Shown here one piece after another: positions 1-9,149 of a stretch of DNA of 64,000 bases; position 1 is the stretch's first letter, and each line of letters begins with the position of its first letter. Location: positions 3,658,001-3,722,000 of the forward strand of contig CP128857.1 in the NCBI GenBank assembly GCA_030388725.1. Reading direction: 5' to 3'. A program made the position numbers and the translations under genes. The notes under the pieces are model-generated. The model was given only the letters and a program-made list of their open reading frames with translations, had not been told where the DNA came from and ran no database searches. The DNA is from Prodigiosinella aquatilis (lineage in GTDB: Bacteria > Pseudomonadota > Gammaproteobacteria > Enterobacterales > Enterobacteriaceae).

Positions 1-1
1 G

Positions 2-787
2 ACTACCCTATCCCATTTACGCCAGTGGAAGCTGGAACAAAAAAAATTTGCTTCAATTACAGCCTATGACGCTAGTTTTTCCCGGCTTTTCTTTGAACAA
101 GGCGTACAGGTTATGTTGGTTGGCGATTCTCTTGGTATGACCTTGCAGGGGCACGACTCTACACTCCCCGTAACAATAGAGGATATCGTCTACCATACCC
201 GCTGTGTACGCCGTGGAGCACCACACTGCCTGCTATTATCCGATATGCCGTTCATGAGCTGCGCCACCCCGGAACAGGCCTGTCTGCAAGCCGCCGAACT
301 GATGCGCGCTGGTGCCAATATGGTCAAGCTGGAAGGCGGTAGTTGGCTGGTGCCCACAGTGCGTATGCTGACTGAACGTGCTGTGCCGGTTTGTGGACAT
401 TTAGGCCTGACGCCTCAGTCAGTAAACGTTTTTGGCGGCTATAAGGTTCAGGGTCGCGAAGAAGTGACAGCAAATCGCCTGCTGGAAGATGCACTGAATC
501 TGGAACAGGCTGGAGCACAACTGCTGGTACTCGAATGCGTGCCAGTATCACTGGCAAAATGCGTTACCGAAGCGTTGTCTATCCCGGTGATTGGTATTGG
601 AGCAGGTAACGTTACCGATGGACAGATTCTGGTGATGCACGATGCGCTTGGCATCACTGGTGAACAAACGCCCAAATTTGCCAAAAACTTTCTCGCCCAG
701 AGTGGGAATATCCGCGCCGCCGTACGCCTTTATGTGCAGGAAGTTGAGCAAGGGATCTATCCCGAAGATCAACATACCTTCCATTAA
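2..787 (+). CDS. panB: 3-methyl-2-oxobutanoate hydroxymethyltransferase (5' end outside window)
   Basis: Ketopantoate hydroxymethyltransferase, the first committed step of pantothenate and coenzyme A synthesis; it transfers a hydroxymethyl group from methylene-tetrahydrofolate to alpha-ketoisovalerate in the cytoplasm. The frame is open from base 2, and the visible protein, about 261 residues, lines up with nearly all of the 264-residue E. coli protein, so only a few N-terminal codons are missing. The family core is intact: VGDSLGM with the metal-binding Asp, the GGxWL segment, VCGHLGLTPQS and GIGAGNVTDGQ. It ends 15 bases before panC and is co-directional with panC and panD, so it belongs to a pan operon. 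The identification is by close family resemblance. Confidence 0.97.
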   Translation, partial: TTLSHLRQWKLEQKKFASITAYDASFSRLFFEQGVQVMLVGDSLGMTLQGHDSTLPVTIEDIVYHTRCVRRGAPHCLLLSDMPFMSCATPEQACLQAAELMRAGANMVKLEGGSWLVPTVRMLTERAVPVCGHLGLTPQSVNVFGGYKVQGREEVTANRLLEDALNLEQAGAQLLVLECVPVSLAKCVTEALSIPVIGIGAGNVTDGQILVMHDALGITGEQTPKFAKNFLAQSGNIRAAVRLYVQEVEQGIYPEDQHTFH

Positions 788-802
788 CGCAGGAGAATTG
801 GA

Positions 803-1657
803 GTGCTGATTATTGAAACACCTCTCATGCTGCACCGCGAAATTCGTCGCTGGCGGCAAGAAGGTAAACGTATTGCCCTGGTGCCAACCATGGGCAATCT
901 GCATGATGGTCACATGGCACTGGTGGATGAAGCCAAAGCACGAGCCGACATCGTTGTGACCAGCATTTTTGTCAACCCGCTACAGTTTGAACGACCTGAC
1001 GATTTATCCCATTACCCGCGAACCTTGCAAGAGGATTGCGAAAAGCTGACCCAGCGCGGGGTTGACCTGGTTTTTGCCCCCTCTCCAGACATCATCTATC
1101 CCAATGGGCTGGAACAGCAAACCTTTGTTGAGGTTCCAACACTTTCCCATATACTTGAAGGTGCCAGCCGGCCAGGGCATTTTCGTGGTGTGGCAACCGT
1201 GGTCAGCAAGCTATTTAATCTGGTTCAACCCGATATTGCCTGCTTTGGGGAAAAAGACTATCAACAGTTAGCACTTATCCGTCGGATGGCGGAAGACATG
1301 GGTTACGACATTAACATCGTCGGAGTTCCTATAGTTCGGGCCAAAGACGGGCTGGCATTGAGTTCACGCAATGGTTATCTCAATGCAGAAGATCGCCAGG
1401 TTGCCCCCAGAATCCACCAGATCATGCTCTCCATTGTGGAGCAACTATCAAATGGCGACCGGCGGATAGACGACATGCTCACCCAGGCGGAAGCATCGCT
1501 GCGCGATGCAGGGTTTACACCTGATGAGCTGTTTGTTCGTGATGCTGACACGTTGCAACCGTTGACGAGCGACAGCACCCGAGCGGTGGTACTAATGGCC
1601 GCCTGGCTTGGTAAAGCGCGCCTGATTGATAACCAGCAGGTTGATTTAACTGCATGA
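803..1657 (+). CDS. panC: Pantothenate synthetase
   Basis: ATP-dependent pantoate-beta-alanine ligase, which makes pantothenate from the products of the PanB/PanE branch and of PanD. The protein has 284 residues against 283 in E. coli. The HIGH-type nucleotide motif HDGH is at residues 34-37 and the KMSKS-like ALSSRN at 185-190; GEKDYQQL is near residue 149. The start is a GTG preceded by an AGGAGAATTGGA ribosome-binding stretch, and it fits the family N-terminus MLIIET. It lies 15 bases after panB and 25 bases before panD in one transcription unit. Confidence 0.97.
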   Translation: MLIIETPLMLHREIRRWRQEGKRIALVPTMGNLHDGHMALVDEAKARADIVVTSIFVNPLQFERPDDLSHYPRTLQEDCEKLTQRGVDLVFAPSPDIIYPNGLEQQTFVEVPTLSHILEGASRPGHFRGVATVVSKLFNLVQPDIACFGEKDYQQLALIRRMAEDMGYDINIVGVPIVRAKDGLALSSRNGYLNAEDRQVAPRIHQIMLSIVEQLSNGDRRIDDMLTQAEASLRDAGFTPDELFVRDADTLQPLTSDSTRAVVLMAAWLGKARLIDNQQVDLTA

Positions 1658-1682
1658 ATTTATATACCAGGATGATAAACCG

Positions 1683-2063
1683 ATGATACGTACCATGCTG
1701 CAAGGTAAACTGCACCGGGTGAAAGTCACTCAGGCAGACTTACACTACGAAGGCTCCTGTGCCATTGATCAGGACTTTATGGATGCTGCGGGCATTCTCG
1801 AATATGAAGCGATTGATATTTACAATGTGGATAACGGTCAGCGTTTCTCCACCTATGCGATTGCTGCCGAACGCGGATCACACATCATTTCGGTGAACGG
1901 GGCAGCCGCCCGTTGCGCCTGCGTTGGCGATAAACTGATTATTTGCTCCTACGTTCAGATGCCTGATGAACAAGCTCATGAACACCATCCGAAAGTAGCC
2001 TACTTCGCTGGTAATAATGAGCTACAACGCAAAGCGAAATCCATTCCGGTACAAGTCGCCTGA
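1683..2063 (+). CDS. panD: Aspartate 1-decarboxylase
   Basis: Pyruvoyl-dependent decarboxylase that converts aspartate to beta-alanine for PanC. The 126-residue protein is full length. The self-cleavage site is visible at Gly24-Ser25 (YEGSC), where Ser25 becomes the pyruvoyl group, and the family segments DIYNVDNGQRFSTYA and SVNGAAA follow. In E. coli the zymogen is matured with help from PanZ; no panZ is seen here. It is the last gene of the panBCD block, and a hairpin follows directly. Confidence 0.97.
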   Translation: MIRTMLQGKLHRVKVTQADLHYEGSCAIDQDFMDAAGILEYEAIDIYNVDNGQRFSTYAIAAERGSHIISVNGAAARCACVGDKLIICSYVQMPDEQAHEHHPKVAYFAGNNELQRKAKSIPVQVA

Positions 2064-2072
2064 TATGTAAAA

Positions 2073-2093
2073 AAGGCGGTGCAACACCGCCTT
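2073..2093 (-). terminator. Rho-independent terminator between panD and yadH
   Basis: A 9-bp stem (AAGGCGGTG/CACCGCCTT) with a 3-base loop. The run of six Ts lies on the minus strand, so it best serves as the yadGH terminator; the stem may also stop panD transcripts, since the two genes converge here. Confidence 0.8.
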
Positions 2094-2111
2094 CTCGATA
2101 CTATTGATTCT

Positions 2112-2882
2112 TCAGGTGCGAAGACCACGTCCGCGTTCAATCAGCCACCATACCAACAAATAAAAAATCGCAATAAAAGCGACCAATACTGTCATGGTCA
2201 GCACCAGTGGCACATCATTAATACCCAAAAAGCCATATCGGAAACCGCTGATCATATAAACAATCGGATTCAGTTTTGAGACAGCCTGCCAAAATGGAGA
2301 TAATAATGTCAGTGAGTAGAAAACCCCACCGAGGTAAGTCAGCGGTGTCAGCACAAACGTTGGAATAAGGCTGATGTCATCAAAGGTTTTAGCAAAGACC
2401 GCATTTAACAACCCAGCCAGTGAAAACAGCATAGCGGTTAATAACAAGGTGACCACAATCATCCACCAGGCATGAACCTGCAGTGGTACAAAAAACAGCG
2501 AAACTACGGTTACCAGCATCCCGACACAGACACCACGAGCAATGCCACCACCAATGTACCCGATGATAATGATATGCGTTGGTACCGGTGCAACCAGCAA
2601 CTCTTCAATATTGCGCTGAAATTTAGCGCTAAAAAAAGAAGACGCAACGTTGGCGTAAGCATTGGTAATCACCGACATCATGATTAATCCGGGAACAATA
2701 AATTGCATATAGCCAAAGCCACCCATATCACCGATACGGGAACCAATCAAATTACCGAAAATAATGAAATAGAGCGTCATGGTGATAACCGGCGGTACCA
2801 GCGTTTGTACCCAAATACGGGCAAAACGAGTCACTTCTTTTATCCAGATACTCTGCAACGCCACCCAATACAAACCATTCAT
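2112..2882 (-). CDS. yadH: ABC-2 type transporter permease YadH
   Basis: Inner-membrane permease of a two-component ABC exporter of unknown substrate. The 256-residue protein matches E. coli YadH in length and along the whole sequence, with about six hydrophobic membrane segments and the ABC-2 signature region near SLAGLLNAVFAKTFDD. Its start overlaps the end of the ATPase gene yadG by 4 bases, which indicates translational coupling. The transported substrate is not evident from the sequence. Confidence 0.95.
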   Translation of the reverse strand: MNGLYWVALQSIWIKEVTRFARIWVQTLVPPVITMTLYFIIFGNLIGSRIGDMGGFGYMQFIVPGLIMMSVITNAYANVASSFFSAKFQRNIEELLVAPVPTHIIIIGYIGGGIARGVCVGMLVTVVSLFFVPLQVHAWWMIVVTLLLTAMLFSLAGLLNAVFAKTFDDISLIPTFVLTPLTYLGGVFYSLTLLSPFWQAVSKLNPIVYMISGFRYGFLGINDVPLVLTMTVLVAFIAIFYLLVWWLIERGRGLRT

Positions 2883-3802
2883 GCTTGATCTCCGTTATCA
2901 TTTACCAGGGCGACAAACAGTTCTTCTAGCCGATTAGCTTTATTACGCATACTTAGAATCTGGATGCCCTGTGCGCTAAGCTGACTGAAAATACCATTCA
3001 GTCCTTGCTCACGCATCACATCCACCTCAAGTGTGGAGGTATCCACCAACTGATGTTTATATCCTTCCAGCCGGGGTAACGCGCTTTTCGCTGCCAGATC
3101 AAAGATGAAGGTTTCAGACTTCAGTTGCGCCAGCAATTGCTTCATTGACGTGTTCTCGATCAATTGCCCATTCTGAATAATGCCGATATTACGGCATAGC
3201 ATTTCGGCTTCTTCCAGATAATGAGTAGTAAGAATGATGGTAGTGCCCTGCCCGTTCAGTTCTTTCAAAAAACCCCACATGGAGCGACGTAGCTCAATAT
3301 CTACCCCGGCGGTGGGCTCATCCAGAATCAATAGTTTGGGTTCATGCATCAGCGCACGGGCGATCATCAGACGGCGTTTCATCCCACCGGAGAGCATCCG
3401 AGCGCGCTCATTACGCTTTCCCCACAGGTCAAGCTGGTTGAGATATTTCTCTGACCGTTCCATGGCCGTCTTGCGCGGGACACCATAGTATCCGGCTTGA
3501 TTAATGACGATCTGTAATACCGTTTCAAACGGGTTGAAGTTAAATTCCTGCGGCACCAGCCCCAACTGCCGTTTGGCATTCACAATATCCTGATTAAGGT
3601 CATAACCAAATACCTTAACTTTGCCGGAGGTTTTATTGACCAACGAACTGATGATACCGATGATGGTAGATTTCCCGGCCCCATTCGGCCCCAGCAGAGC
3701 GTAGAAATCCCCAGCTTCTACGCACAAATCAATCCCTCTCAGTGCCTTGACTCCACCTGAATAGGTCTTGGTTAACGCCGACAATTCCAGTGCATATGTC
3801 AT
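2879..3802 (-). CDS. yadG: ABC transporter ATP-binding protein YadG
   Basis: Cytoplasmic ATPase partner of YadH, 307 residues. The Walker A motif GPNGAGKS is at residues 38-45, the signature LSGGMKRR near 140 and Walker B LLILDEPTAG follows. The C-terminal extension of about 90 residues is typical of the CcmA/DrrA-like subgroup. It is first in the yadGH pair and divergent from can, with 113 bases between them for promoters. Confidence 0.95.
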   Translation of the reverse strand: MTYALELSALTKTYSGGVKALRGIDLCVEAGDFYALLGPNGAGKSTIIGIISSLVNKTSGKVKVFGYDLNQDIVNAKRQLGLVPQEFNFNPFETVLQIVINQAGYYGVPRKTAMERSEKYLNQLDLWGKRNERARMLSGGMKRRLMIARALMHEPKLLILDEPTAGVDIELRRSMWGFLKELNGQGTTIILTTHYLEEAEMLCRNIGIIQNGQLIENTSMKQLLAQLKSETFIFDLAAKSALPRLEGYKHQLVDTSTLEVDVMREQGLNGIFSQLSAQGIQILSMRNKANRLEELFVALVNDNGDQA

Positions 3803-3915
3803 AAGAAAAAACGTACCTTATTATCAGTGAGTGCTTCAATTTTCGATGTTAAAACAGTATTGGTTGCTCTATATTACCTTGCTCAGTCCTTTGTTGTTAC
3901 AGGTCATTTACTTTC

Positions 3916-4557
3916 ATGAAAACGATTGAAACGATTATCGCCAACAACCAGCACTGGTCCGAAAAAATAGTGGAAGAGGATCCTGGCTACTTTGAACGAT
4001 TGGCGTTAACACAACGTCCACGCTTTTTATGGATTGGTTGTTCAGACAGTCGCGTTCCGGCAGAAAGCCTGACCAGGCTTGAACCGGGAGAACTGTTTGT
4101 TCACCGCAATGTAGCCAATCTGGTTATTCATACTGACTTGAACTGTCTTTCCGTCGTGCAATATGCCGTAGAAGTACTGGAAGTCGAGCACATCATCATT
4201 TGTGGTCACTACGGTTGCGGAGGCGTAGAAGCAGCGGTAGAAAACCCTGAGTTGGGCTTAATCGATAACTGGCTACTGCATATTCGGGATCTATGGTATA
4301 AGCATAGCTCACTGTTGGGTGAACTTCCTCCCGAGCAACGCTTCGATAAATTGTGTGAAATCAATGTGATTGAGCAAGTTTATAACCTCGGACACTCCAC
4401 TATCATGCAGTCCGCCTGGAAACGAAGCCAAAAAGTCATGATTCATGGCTGGGTTTACGGTATTCAGGATGGCAGATTACGCGATTTGGAAGTAACAGCC
4501 ACTAGCCGGGAAACACTGGAACAGCGTTATCGTCGCGCAATTTCCTCCTTGGTATAA
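3916..4557 (+). CDS. can: Beta-class carbonic anhydrase
   Basis: Zinc enzyme that interconverts CO2 and bicarbonate, needed to supply bicarbonate for carboxylations at ambient CO2. Zinc ligands are visible as Cys42, Asp44, His98 and Cys101 (CSDSR and GHYGCGG). The protein has 213 residues and is about 7 residues shorter at the C-terminus than E. coli Can, outside the core. The can/hpt and yadGH/can neighbourhoods are as in E. coli. Confidence 0.96.
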   Translation: MKTIETIIANNQHWSEKIVEEDPGYFERLALTQRPRFLWIGCSDSRVPAESLTRLEPGELFVHRNVANLVIHTDLNCLSVVQYAVEVLEVEHIIICGHYGCGGVEAAVENPELGLIDNWLLHIRDLWYKHSSLLGELPPEQRFDKLCEINVIEQVYNLGHSTIMQSAWKRSQKVMIHGWVYGIQDGRLRDLEVTATSRETLEQRYRRAISSLV

Positions 4558-4566
4558 TACAGCACA

Positions 4567-4586
4567 CCCATCATTTTGTTGATGGG
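4567..4586. terminator. Probable bidirectional terminator between can and hpt
   Basis: Hairpin CCCATCA/TGATGGG in the 91-base gap between the convergent genes can and hpt. There is no long T run, so the strength is uncertain. Confidence 0.45.
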
Positions 4587-4648
4587 CGTTATTTACGCCG
4601 CCTGATCACTTGTGCCGGATATTCCACCAGGTCATCTGTACCTGACTA

Positions 4649-5176
4649 TTACGACACAATCTTACCGATGAAAGGCAAATGACGATAATGCTGAGCAAAA
4701 TCAATGCCATAACCAACCACGAACTCATCAGGAATTGAGAAGCCCACCCACTCAACCGGTACATTCACTTCCCTGCGCTCAGGTTTATCCAACAGGGTAC
4801 AAATCGCCAGTGATTTAGGCTCACGTAATTGCAGAATTTCACGAACCCGACTGAGAGTATTGCCAGAATCGATAATATCTTCAACGATCAATACATCTTT
4901 ACCACGAATGTCCTCATCCAGATCTTTAAGGATTTTCACATCGCGAGAGGAATTCATACTATTACCGTAACTGGATGCAGTCATGAAATCCACCTCATGA
5001 GAGACCTCAATTGACCGGCATAAATCCGCCATAAAAATGAAAGAACCACGCAGTAACCCGACCAAAACCATTGCACTACCGCTATTCCAGTAGTGCTCGC
5101 TAATTTGGCGGCCCAGCTCGGCAACCCGTGCTTTGATTTCCTGTTCGGAAATCATGACTTCCACCGTATGTTTCAT
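4649..5176 (-). CDS. hpt: Hypoxanthine phosphoribosyltransferase
   Basis: Purine salvage enzyme that joins hypoxanthine to PRPP to give IMP. The PRPP-binding motif VLIVEDIIDSGNT is at residues 95-107, and the SYGNS flexible-loop region follows DFMTAS. Two Met codons stand in tandem at the start; the second gives the N-terminus MKHTVEVM, as in E. coli. The C-terminus stops at GKIVS, a few residues earlier than the E. coli protein, with no sign of damage. Confidence 0.95.
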   Translation of the reverse strand: MKHTVEVMISEQEIKARVAELGRQISEHYWNSGSAMVLVGLLRGSFIFMADLCRSIEVSHEVDFMTASSYGNSMNSSRDVKILKDLDEDIRGKDVLIVEDIIDSGNTLSRVREILQLREPKSLAICTLLDKPERREVNVPVEWVGFSIPDEFVVGYGIDFAQHYRHLPFIGKIVS

Positions 5177-5326
5177 CATACTAACAGCTCATTGAGTCAA
5201 AAATATTCAGCATCACCCACCGGGCGATACGCCAAGGTTGATACGCAACCAGTGCGGACCATAAAAGTCTGGGCGTGGAGTATAACAGAAAGGCTAAAGC
5301 CACCCTATTCTCTCAAGGACGTTTTC

Positions 5327-5755
5327 ATGAACCAATCACATACTGAAATTACCTATAAAATCAATGTACCACTCACCATTGACCAATTCACTGCACTTCT
5401 GGCGAAAACAACGTTAGGTCCACGTCGGCCACTGACAAATCGAACGGTTCTGGAAGGAATGCTGGCTCAAGCAGACTTATTGATTTCAGCTTGGCATAAC
5501 GATGAGCTGGTTGGTATAGCTCGCAGCGTGACAGACTTTTGTTACTGCTGTTACCTTTCCGATTTGGCCGTCGATGAAAACATTCAGCATCATGGTATTG
5601 GTAAACGGCTAATCAAGGAAACGGCCCGACAATTAAGTCCACAGTGCAAAATCGTACTGTTGGCCGCCCCACAGGCTGTCGGTTACTACCCCAAAATCGG
5701 TTTTGAAAAACATACCAGTGCCTGGGTCAGCTCGGCAAACCAATTCATGGAGTGA
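5327..5755 (+). CDS. GNAT-family N-acetyltransferase
   Basis: Small acetyltransferase of 142 residues; the substrate is unknown. The acetyl-CoA binding motif A is clear (QHHGIGKRL, residues 87-95, after the strand CYLSDLAVDE), followed by the motif B region YYPKIGFEK. The frame is open back into hpt, but the ATG at 5327 is preferred: it has AAGGAC upstream and gives a normal GNAT N-terminus, whereas a longer start would overlap hpt antisense. It stands alone between hpt and the small secreted genes. Confidence 0.8.
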   Translation: MNQSHTEITYKINVPLTIDQFTALLAKTTLGPRRPLTNRTVLEGMLAQADLLISAWHNDELVGIARSVTDFCYCCYLSDLAVDENIQHHGIGKRLIKETARQLSPQCKIVLLAAPQAVGYYPKIGFEKHTSAWVSSANQFME

Positions 5756-5921
5756 GATAATTAATAACCCATGTAGGGATAACGCAAGCACAATGGTGAA
5801 AATAACAGCGTTTTTACAAGATCATCAGGATATCGTTATCACCGAATAAAAGTGCGTAAAGCACATTGCACCATGGCGATACAACGTTTTTCATATGCCT
5901 ATACAACATGAGAGGCGCATT

Positions 5922-6251
5922 ATGAAAACATTATCCAAAATTTGTGGCACGGCTATGTTCGTCACCTGCTTTTCCCTGATTGCCGCAATACCCGGGGCGG
6001 CGGCCTATCCGGAACATCAGCCACCATTTGCTACTGAAAACGGTGAAGGACACCCACCATTTCCCCCATTTCAACCGCCAATGCCAGCACTATATCAAGC
6101 TTCGCTGCAAACCAATGATCCCGTACAAGCACTGAACAAGCTGATGACAAATGTTCCCCAGGTCCAGGGAAAAACCTATGAAGTCAATATCAGCGTAAGG
6201 GAAATTCCGCCGTTACCACAGAAACCTAGGGAAGAAAAATCAGGAAAATAA
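5922..6251 (+). CDS. Small secreted proline-rich protein of unknown function
   Basis: A 109-residue protein with a clear signal peptide (MKTLSK, then a hydrophobic stretch ending near AAAYPE). The mature part is rich in Pro (HPPFPPFQPP) with a folded-looking C-terminal half (VQGKTYEVNISVREIPP). The ATG at 5922 follows GAGAGGCG and gives the signal peptide directly, so it is preferred over the in-frame ATG at 5895. I do not recognise the family. It lies 51 bases before another exported protein, probably in one transcript. Confidence 0.65.
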   Translation: MKTLSKICGTAMFVTCFSLIAAIPGAAAYPEHQPPFATENGEGHPPFPPFQPPMPALYQASLQTNDPVQALNKLMTNVPQVQGKTYEVNISVREIPPLPQKPREEKSGK

Positions 6252-6302
6252 TTCAGGGTCTAAGATAATTGAACTTGGCCGCGGTTAACTGGAATACTTG
6301 TT

Positions 6303-6695
6303 ATGAAAACGTCAGCAGCACTACTCGTTATATTCATACTCAATCTATTACCACCCGCAGTAGTGATTGCGGCACCTGGGCCTGGCGGACCAGGCCAGGC
6401 ACCAATACCGGCACACCGTCATGAGCCGGGTGTCTATGTTGACCATTTGCCCCCAGGAGTGGAAACCGTGTTGATTGCCGGGTTAACTTATTATGTCCTG
6501 AACGGCATTTTTTATCAGCAAGAGCATGGACGCTATATAATCGTAACACCACCACCCGCTGCCAATGCCCTTTCACACGGTGGTCTGACGGTACTGGACA
6601 TCAATGGCGAACGTTTTTATGTCAAAGATGGTACTTACTACAAACGCACCATTAATGGTGAATATATCGAAGTTCCCAAACCAGCAGGGCTCTAA
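6303..6695 (+). CDS. Exported protein with DUF6515-like YY/G repeats
   Basis: 130 residues with a signal peptide (MKTSAALLVIFILNLL to about VIAAPG), then a Gly/Pro linker and two similar repeats: GLTYYVLNGIFYQQEHGRYIIV and, after the linker SHGG, GERFYVKDGTYYKRTINGEYIEV. This pattern is like the periplasmic DUF6515 family of unknown role; I infer this from the repeats. It has its own ATG with no overlap and lies between the proline-rich gene and yacC. Confidence 0.7.
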   Translation: MKTSAALLVIFILNLLPPAVVIAAPGPGGPGQAPIPAHRHEPGVYVDHLPPGVETVLIAGLTYYVLNGIFYQQEHGRYIIVTPPPAANALSHGGLTVLDINGERFYVKDGTYYKRTINGEYIEVPKPAGL

Positions 6696-6851
6696 TCTCC
6701 ATCATGGCAGCCGAAATATGTCGTTTCGATATTTGCCATACTTCACCGCTATGTTCACCCGCTTTTTATCGGCTATATGTCAGAATAAGTTTGAAACCAT
6801 GCGGAATAACTGTGATAACGTCATCTGACGGTATCTGAAACAGGTTGAAAC

Positions 6852-7199
6852 ATGAAAAATTCGGCACTGGTGCTACTTCTGATCGGTCTTTTTAGCTTTT
6901 CATCCGCCAGTAAAGCACTCAACGAATTTGAAGCGGAGGATCTGGCTGATCTTACGGCTATCTTTGTATATCTGAAAAATAACTGTGGTTATCATAACTT
7001 ACCCAACGATCAGATCCGTCGGGCACTGGTGGTTTTTGCCCAGCAAAATCACTGGAATCTCGATAATTATAATACGTACAACATGATCGAACTGGGAGAA
7101 GCGAGCTATCGCGACCTCAGTGGCATCGCTATTCCTACGCCAAAAAAATGCCAGGCACTTGCTCGCAATTCGCTCAGTTTACTCGTCAATACACAGTAA
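6852..7199 (+). CDS. yacC: YacC, PulS/OutS-family exported protein
   Basis: 115 residues with an N-terminal signal peptide ending near ASKALN. The body (EAEDLADLTAIFVYLKNNCG, then RDLSGI and KKCQALARNSLSLL) closely follows E. coli YacC, which belongs to the PulS/OutS pilotin-like family. Two Cys in the mature part may form a disulfide. It is upstream of speE as in E. coli. No secretion-system genes are seen in the window, so a pilotin role is not shown. Confidence 0.88.
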   Translation: MKNSALVLLLIGLFSFSSASKALNEFEAEDLADLTAIFVYLKNNCGYHNLPNDQIRRALVVFAQQNHWNLDNYNTYNMIELGEASYRDLSGIAIPTPKKCQALARNSLSLLVNTQ

Positions 7200-7308
7200 T
7201 TGAGCCTCTGCCTTTACATTGCATGAAATTCGACCGTGCAAGCACCTTGATAGTTGGCTATTATAGCGCGCCAATTTTCATGGCTGTTATCGCGGAGGAA
7301 GCCCTAAC

Positions 7309-8172
7309 ATGTCCCAGAAAGAAATTTGGTATGAAACACTACATGCCAACTTCGGTCAGTATTTTTCTATCGACCATGTGCTTTATCATGAAAAAACCGA
7401 CCATCAGGATTTGATCATCTTTGAAAATGCCGCGCTGGGCCGAATGATGGCGCTGGATGGCGTGGTACAAACCACAGAACGTGATGAGTTTATCTATCAC
7501 GAAATGCTCACCCATGTCCCGTTACTTGCACACGGCAACGCCAAACGAGTTCTGATTATTGGCGGAGGGGATGGCGCTATGTTGCGTGAAATATGCCGTC
7601 ATCGCGACGTTGAGCAGATCACTATGGTCGAAATTGATGCAAGCGTTGTAGCATTTTGTCGTCAGTATCTGCCACAACACAACGCTGGCGCGTACAATGA
7701 CCCCCGTTTTCGGCTAATCATTGATGATGGCGTGAATTTCGTGAAACAGTGTCACGAAAAATTTGATGTGATTATATCCGACTGTACCGACCCGATTGGT
7801 CCCGGTGAAAGTCTGTTTACCTCGGATTTTTATCAGGGCTGCGCCCGTTGTCTGAATGAAGGCGGCATTTTTGTAGCACAGAATGGGGTCTGTTTCCTGC
7901 AACAGGAAGAAGCAGTGAACAGTCATAAAAAGCTAAGTCACTATTTCAGTGATGTCAGCTTTTATCAGGCCGCAGTTCCAACCTATTACGGGGGAATCAT
8001 GACGTTTGCCTGGGCCTGTAATGATCCAGACTTACGGCAAATCAGCCTGGATAAACTACAGCATCGTTTTGCTAGCGCAGAAATTGAATGCCGTTATTAC
8101 AATCCGGCAATCCATATCGGCAGTTTTGCTCTGCCACAATATTTACTGAATGCATTATCAGCTTCCCGCTGA
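7309..8172 (+). CDS. speE: Spermidine synthase
   Basis: Polyamine aminopropyltransferase that moves the aminopropyl group of decarboxylated SAM to putrescine. The 287-residue protein has the GGGDG nucleotide motif at residues 85-89 and the catalytic Asp158 in SDCTDPIG. It starts at ATG after GCGGAGGAAG and is followed 30 bases later by speD, which supplies its aminopropyl donor; the two form the speED operon. Confidence 0.97.
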   Translation: MSQKEIWYETLHANFGQYFSIDHVLYHEKTDHQDLIIFENAALGRMMALDGVVQTTERDEFIYHEMLTHVPLLAHGNAKRVLIIGGGDGAMLREICRHRDVEQITMVEIDASVVAFCRQYLPQHNAGAYNDPRFRLIIDDGVNFVKQCHEKFDVIISDCTDPIGPGESLFTSDFYQGCARCLNEGGIFVAQNGVCFLQQEEAVNSHKKLSHYFSDVSFYQAAVPTYYGGIMTFAWACNDPDLRQISLDKLQHRFASAEIECRYYNPAIHIGSFALPQYLLNALSASR

Positions 8173-8202
8173 TGTCCTGCATCCATAAGGGGGTGACTTA
8201 AA

Positions 8203-8997
8203 TTGCAAAAGCTGAAACTACACGGCTTTAACAATCTGACCAAAAGCCTGAGTTTTTGTATCTATGATATCTGTTATGCCAAAACGCCAGATGACCGTGA
8301 TGGATATATTGCTTACATTGATGAGCAATATAATGCAAACCGTCTGACAGAAATCTTGACCGAAACCTGTTCAATTATCGGTGCGAATATTCTGAATATC
8401 GCCCGTCAAGACTACGAACCGCAGGGAGCTAGCGTAACCATTCTCGTTAGCGAAGAGCCAATGGACCCACGGGATGTAGATACCTCCGAACATCCAGGCC
8501 CATTGCCCAATTCAGTGGTCGCTCATCTGGACAAAAGTCATATCTGCGTGCACACCTACCCAGAAAGCCATCCGGAAGGTGGGTTGTGTACTTTCCGTGC
8601 CGATATTGAAGTTTCCACCTGTGGCATAATTTCTCCACTCAAAGCGCTCAACTATCTAATCCATCAACTGGAATCCGATATTGTCACTATCGATTATCGT
8701 GTGCGTGGATTCACCCGTGACATCAACGGCGTTAAACATTTCATTGACCATAAAATTAATTCAATACAGAATTTTATGTCCGAAAACATGAAATCGCTGT
8801 ATCACTTGATGGATGTTAATGTTTACCAGGAAAACATTTTTCACACCAAGATGCTGCTAAAGGATTTCGATCTGAAACACTATTTGTTTAACGCCAGCCC
8901 AGATGCGTTAACATCCACAGAGCGAAAAAGAATTACCGATTTACTGTATCGAGAGATGCAGGACATTTATTACGGCAGGAATCTGCCAATCGTTTAG
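8203..8997 (+). CDS. speD: S-adenosylmethionine decarboxylase proenzyme
   Basis: Makes decarboxylated SAM for SpeE. The 264-residue length equals that of E. coli SpeD, and the protein begins at a TTG codon after AAGGGGGTGA. The self-processing site is Lys111-Ser112 (LDKSHICV), where Ser112 becomes the pyruvoyl cofactor. The Cys-containing motif GGLCTFRADIEVSTCG is intact. It is last in the speED operon; the decayed accessory cluster begins directly downstream. Confidence 0.97.
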   Translation: MQKLKLHGFNNLTKSLSFCIYDICYAKTPDDRDGYIAYIDEQYNANRLTEILTETCSIIGANILNIARQDYEPQGASVTILVSEEPMDPRDVDTSEHPGPLPNSVVAHLDKSHICVHTYPESHPEGGLCTFRADIEVSTCGIISPLKALNYLIHQLESDIVTIDYRVRGFTRDINGVKHFIDHKINSIQNFMSENMKSLYHLMDVNVYQENIFHTKMLLKDFDLKHYLFNASPDALTSTERKRITDLLYREMQDIYYGRNLPIV

Positions 8998-9149
8998 CAG
9001 CCACCAGCCCAAGGACTCTTCCTTCTGTAGCGATAAATGGCACAGAGAAGCGAATGCTCTTGATGGGAAGTTAGCATCGCCGGTGAACGACCAAATGAGG
9101 TACAGCCAAACTTTCCCATCTGAGTTCACACTGACGCATGTCGGCAACC

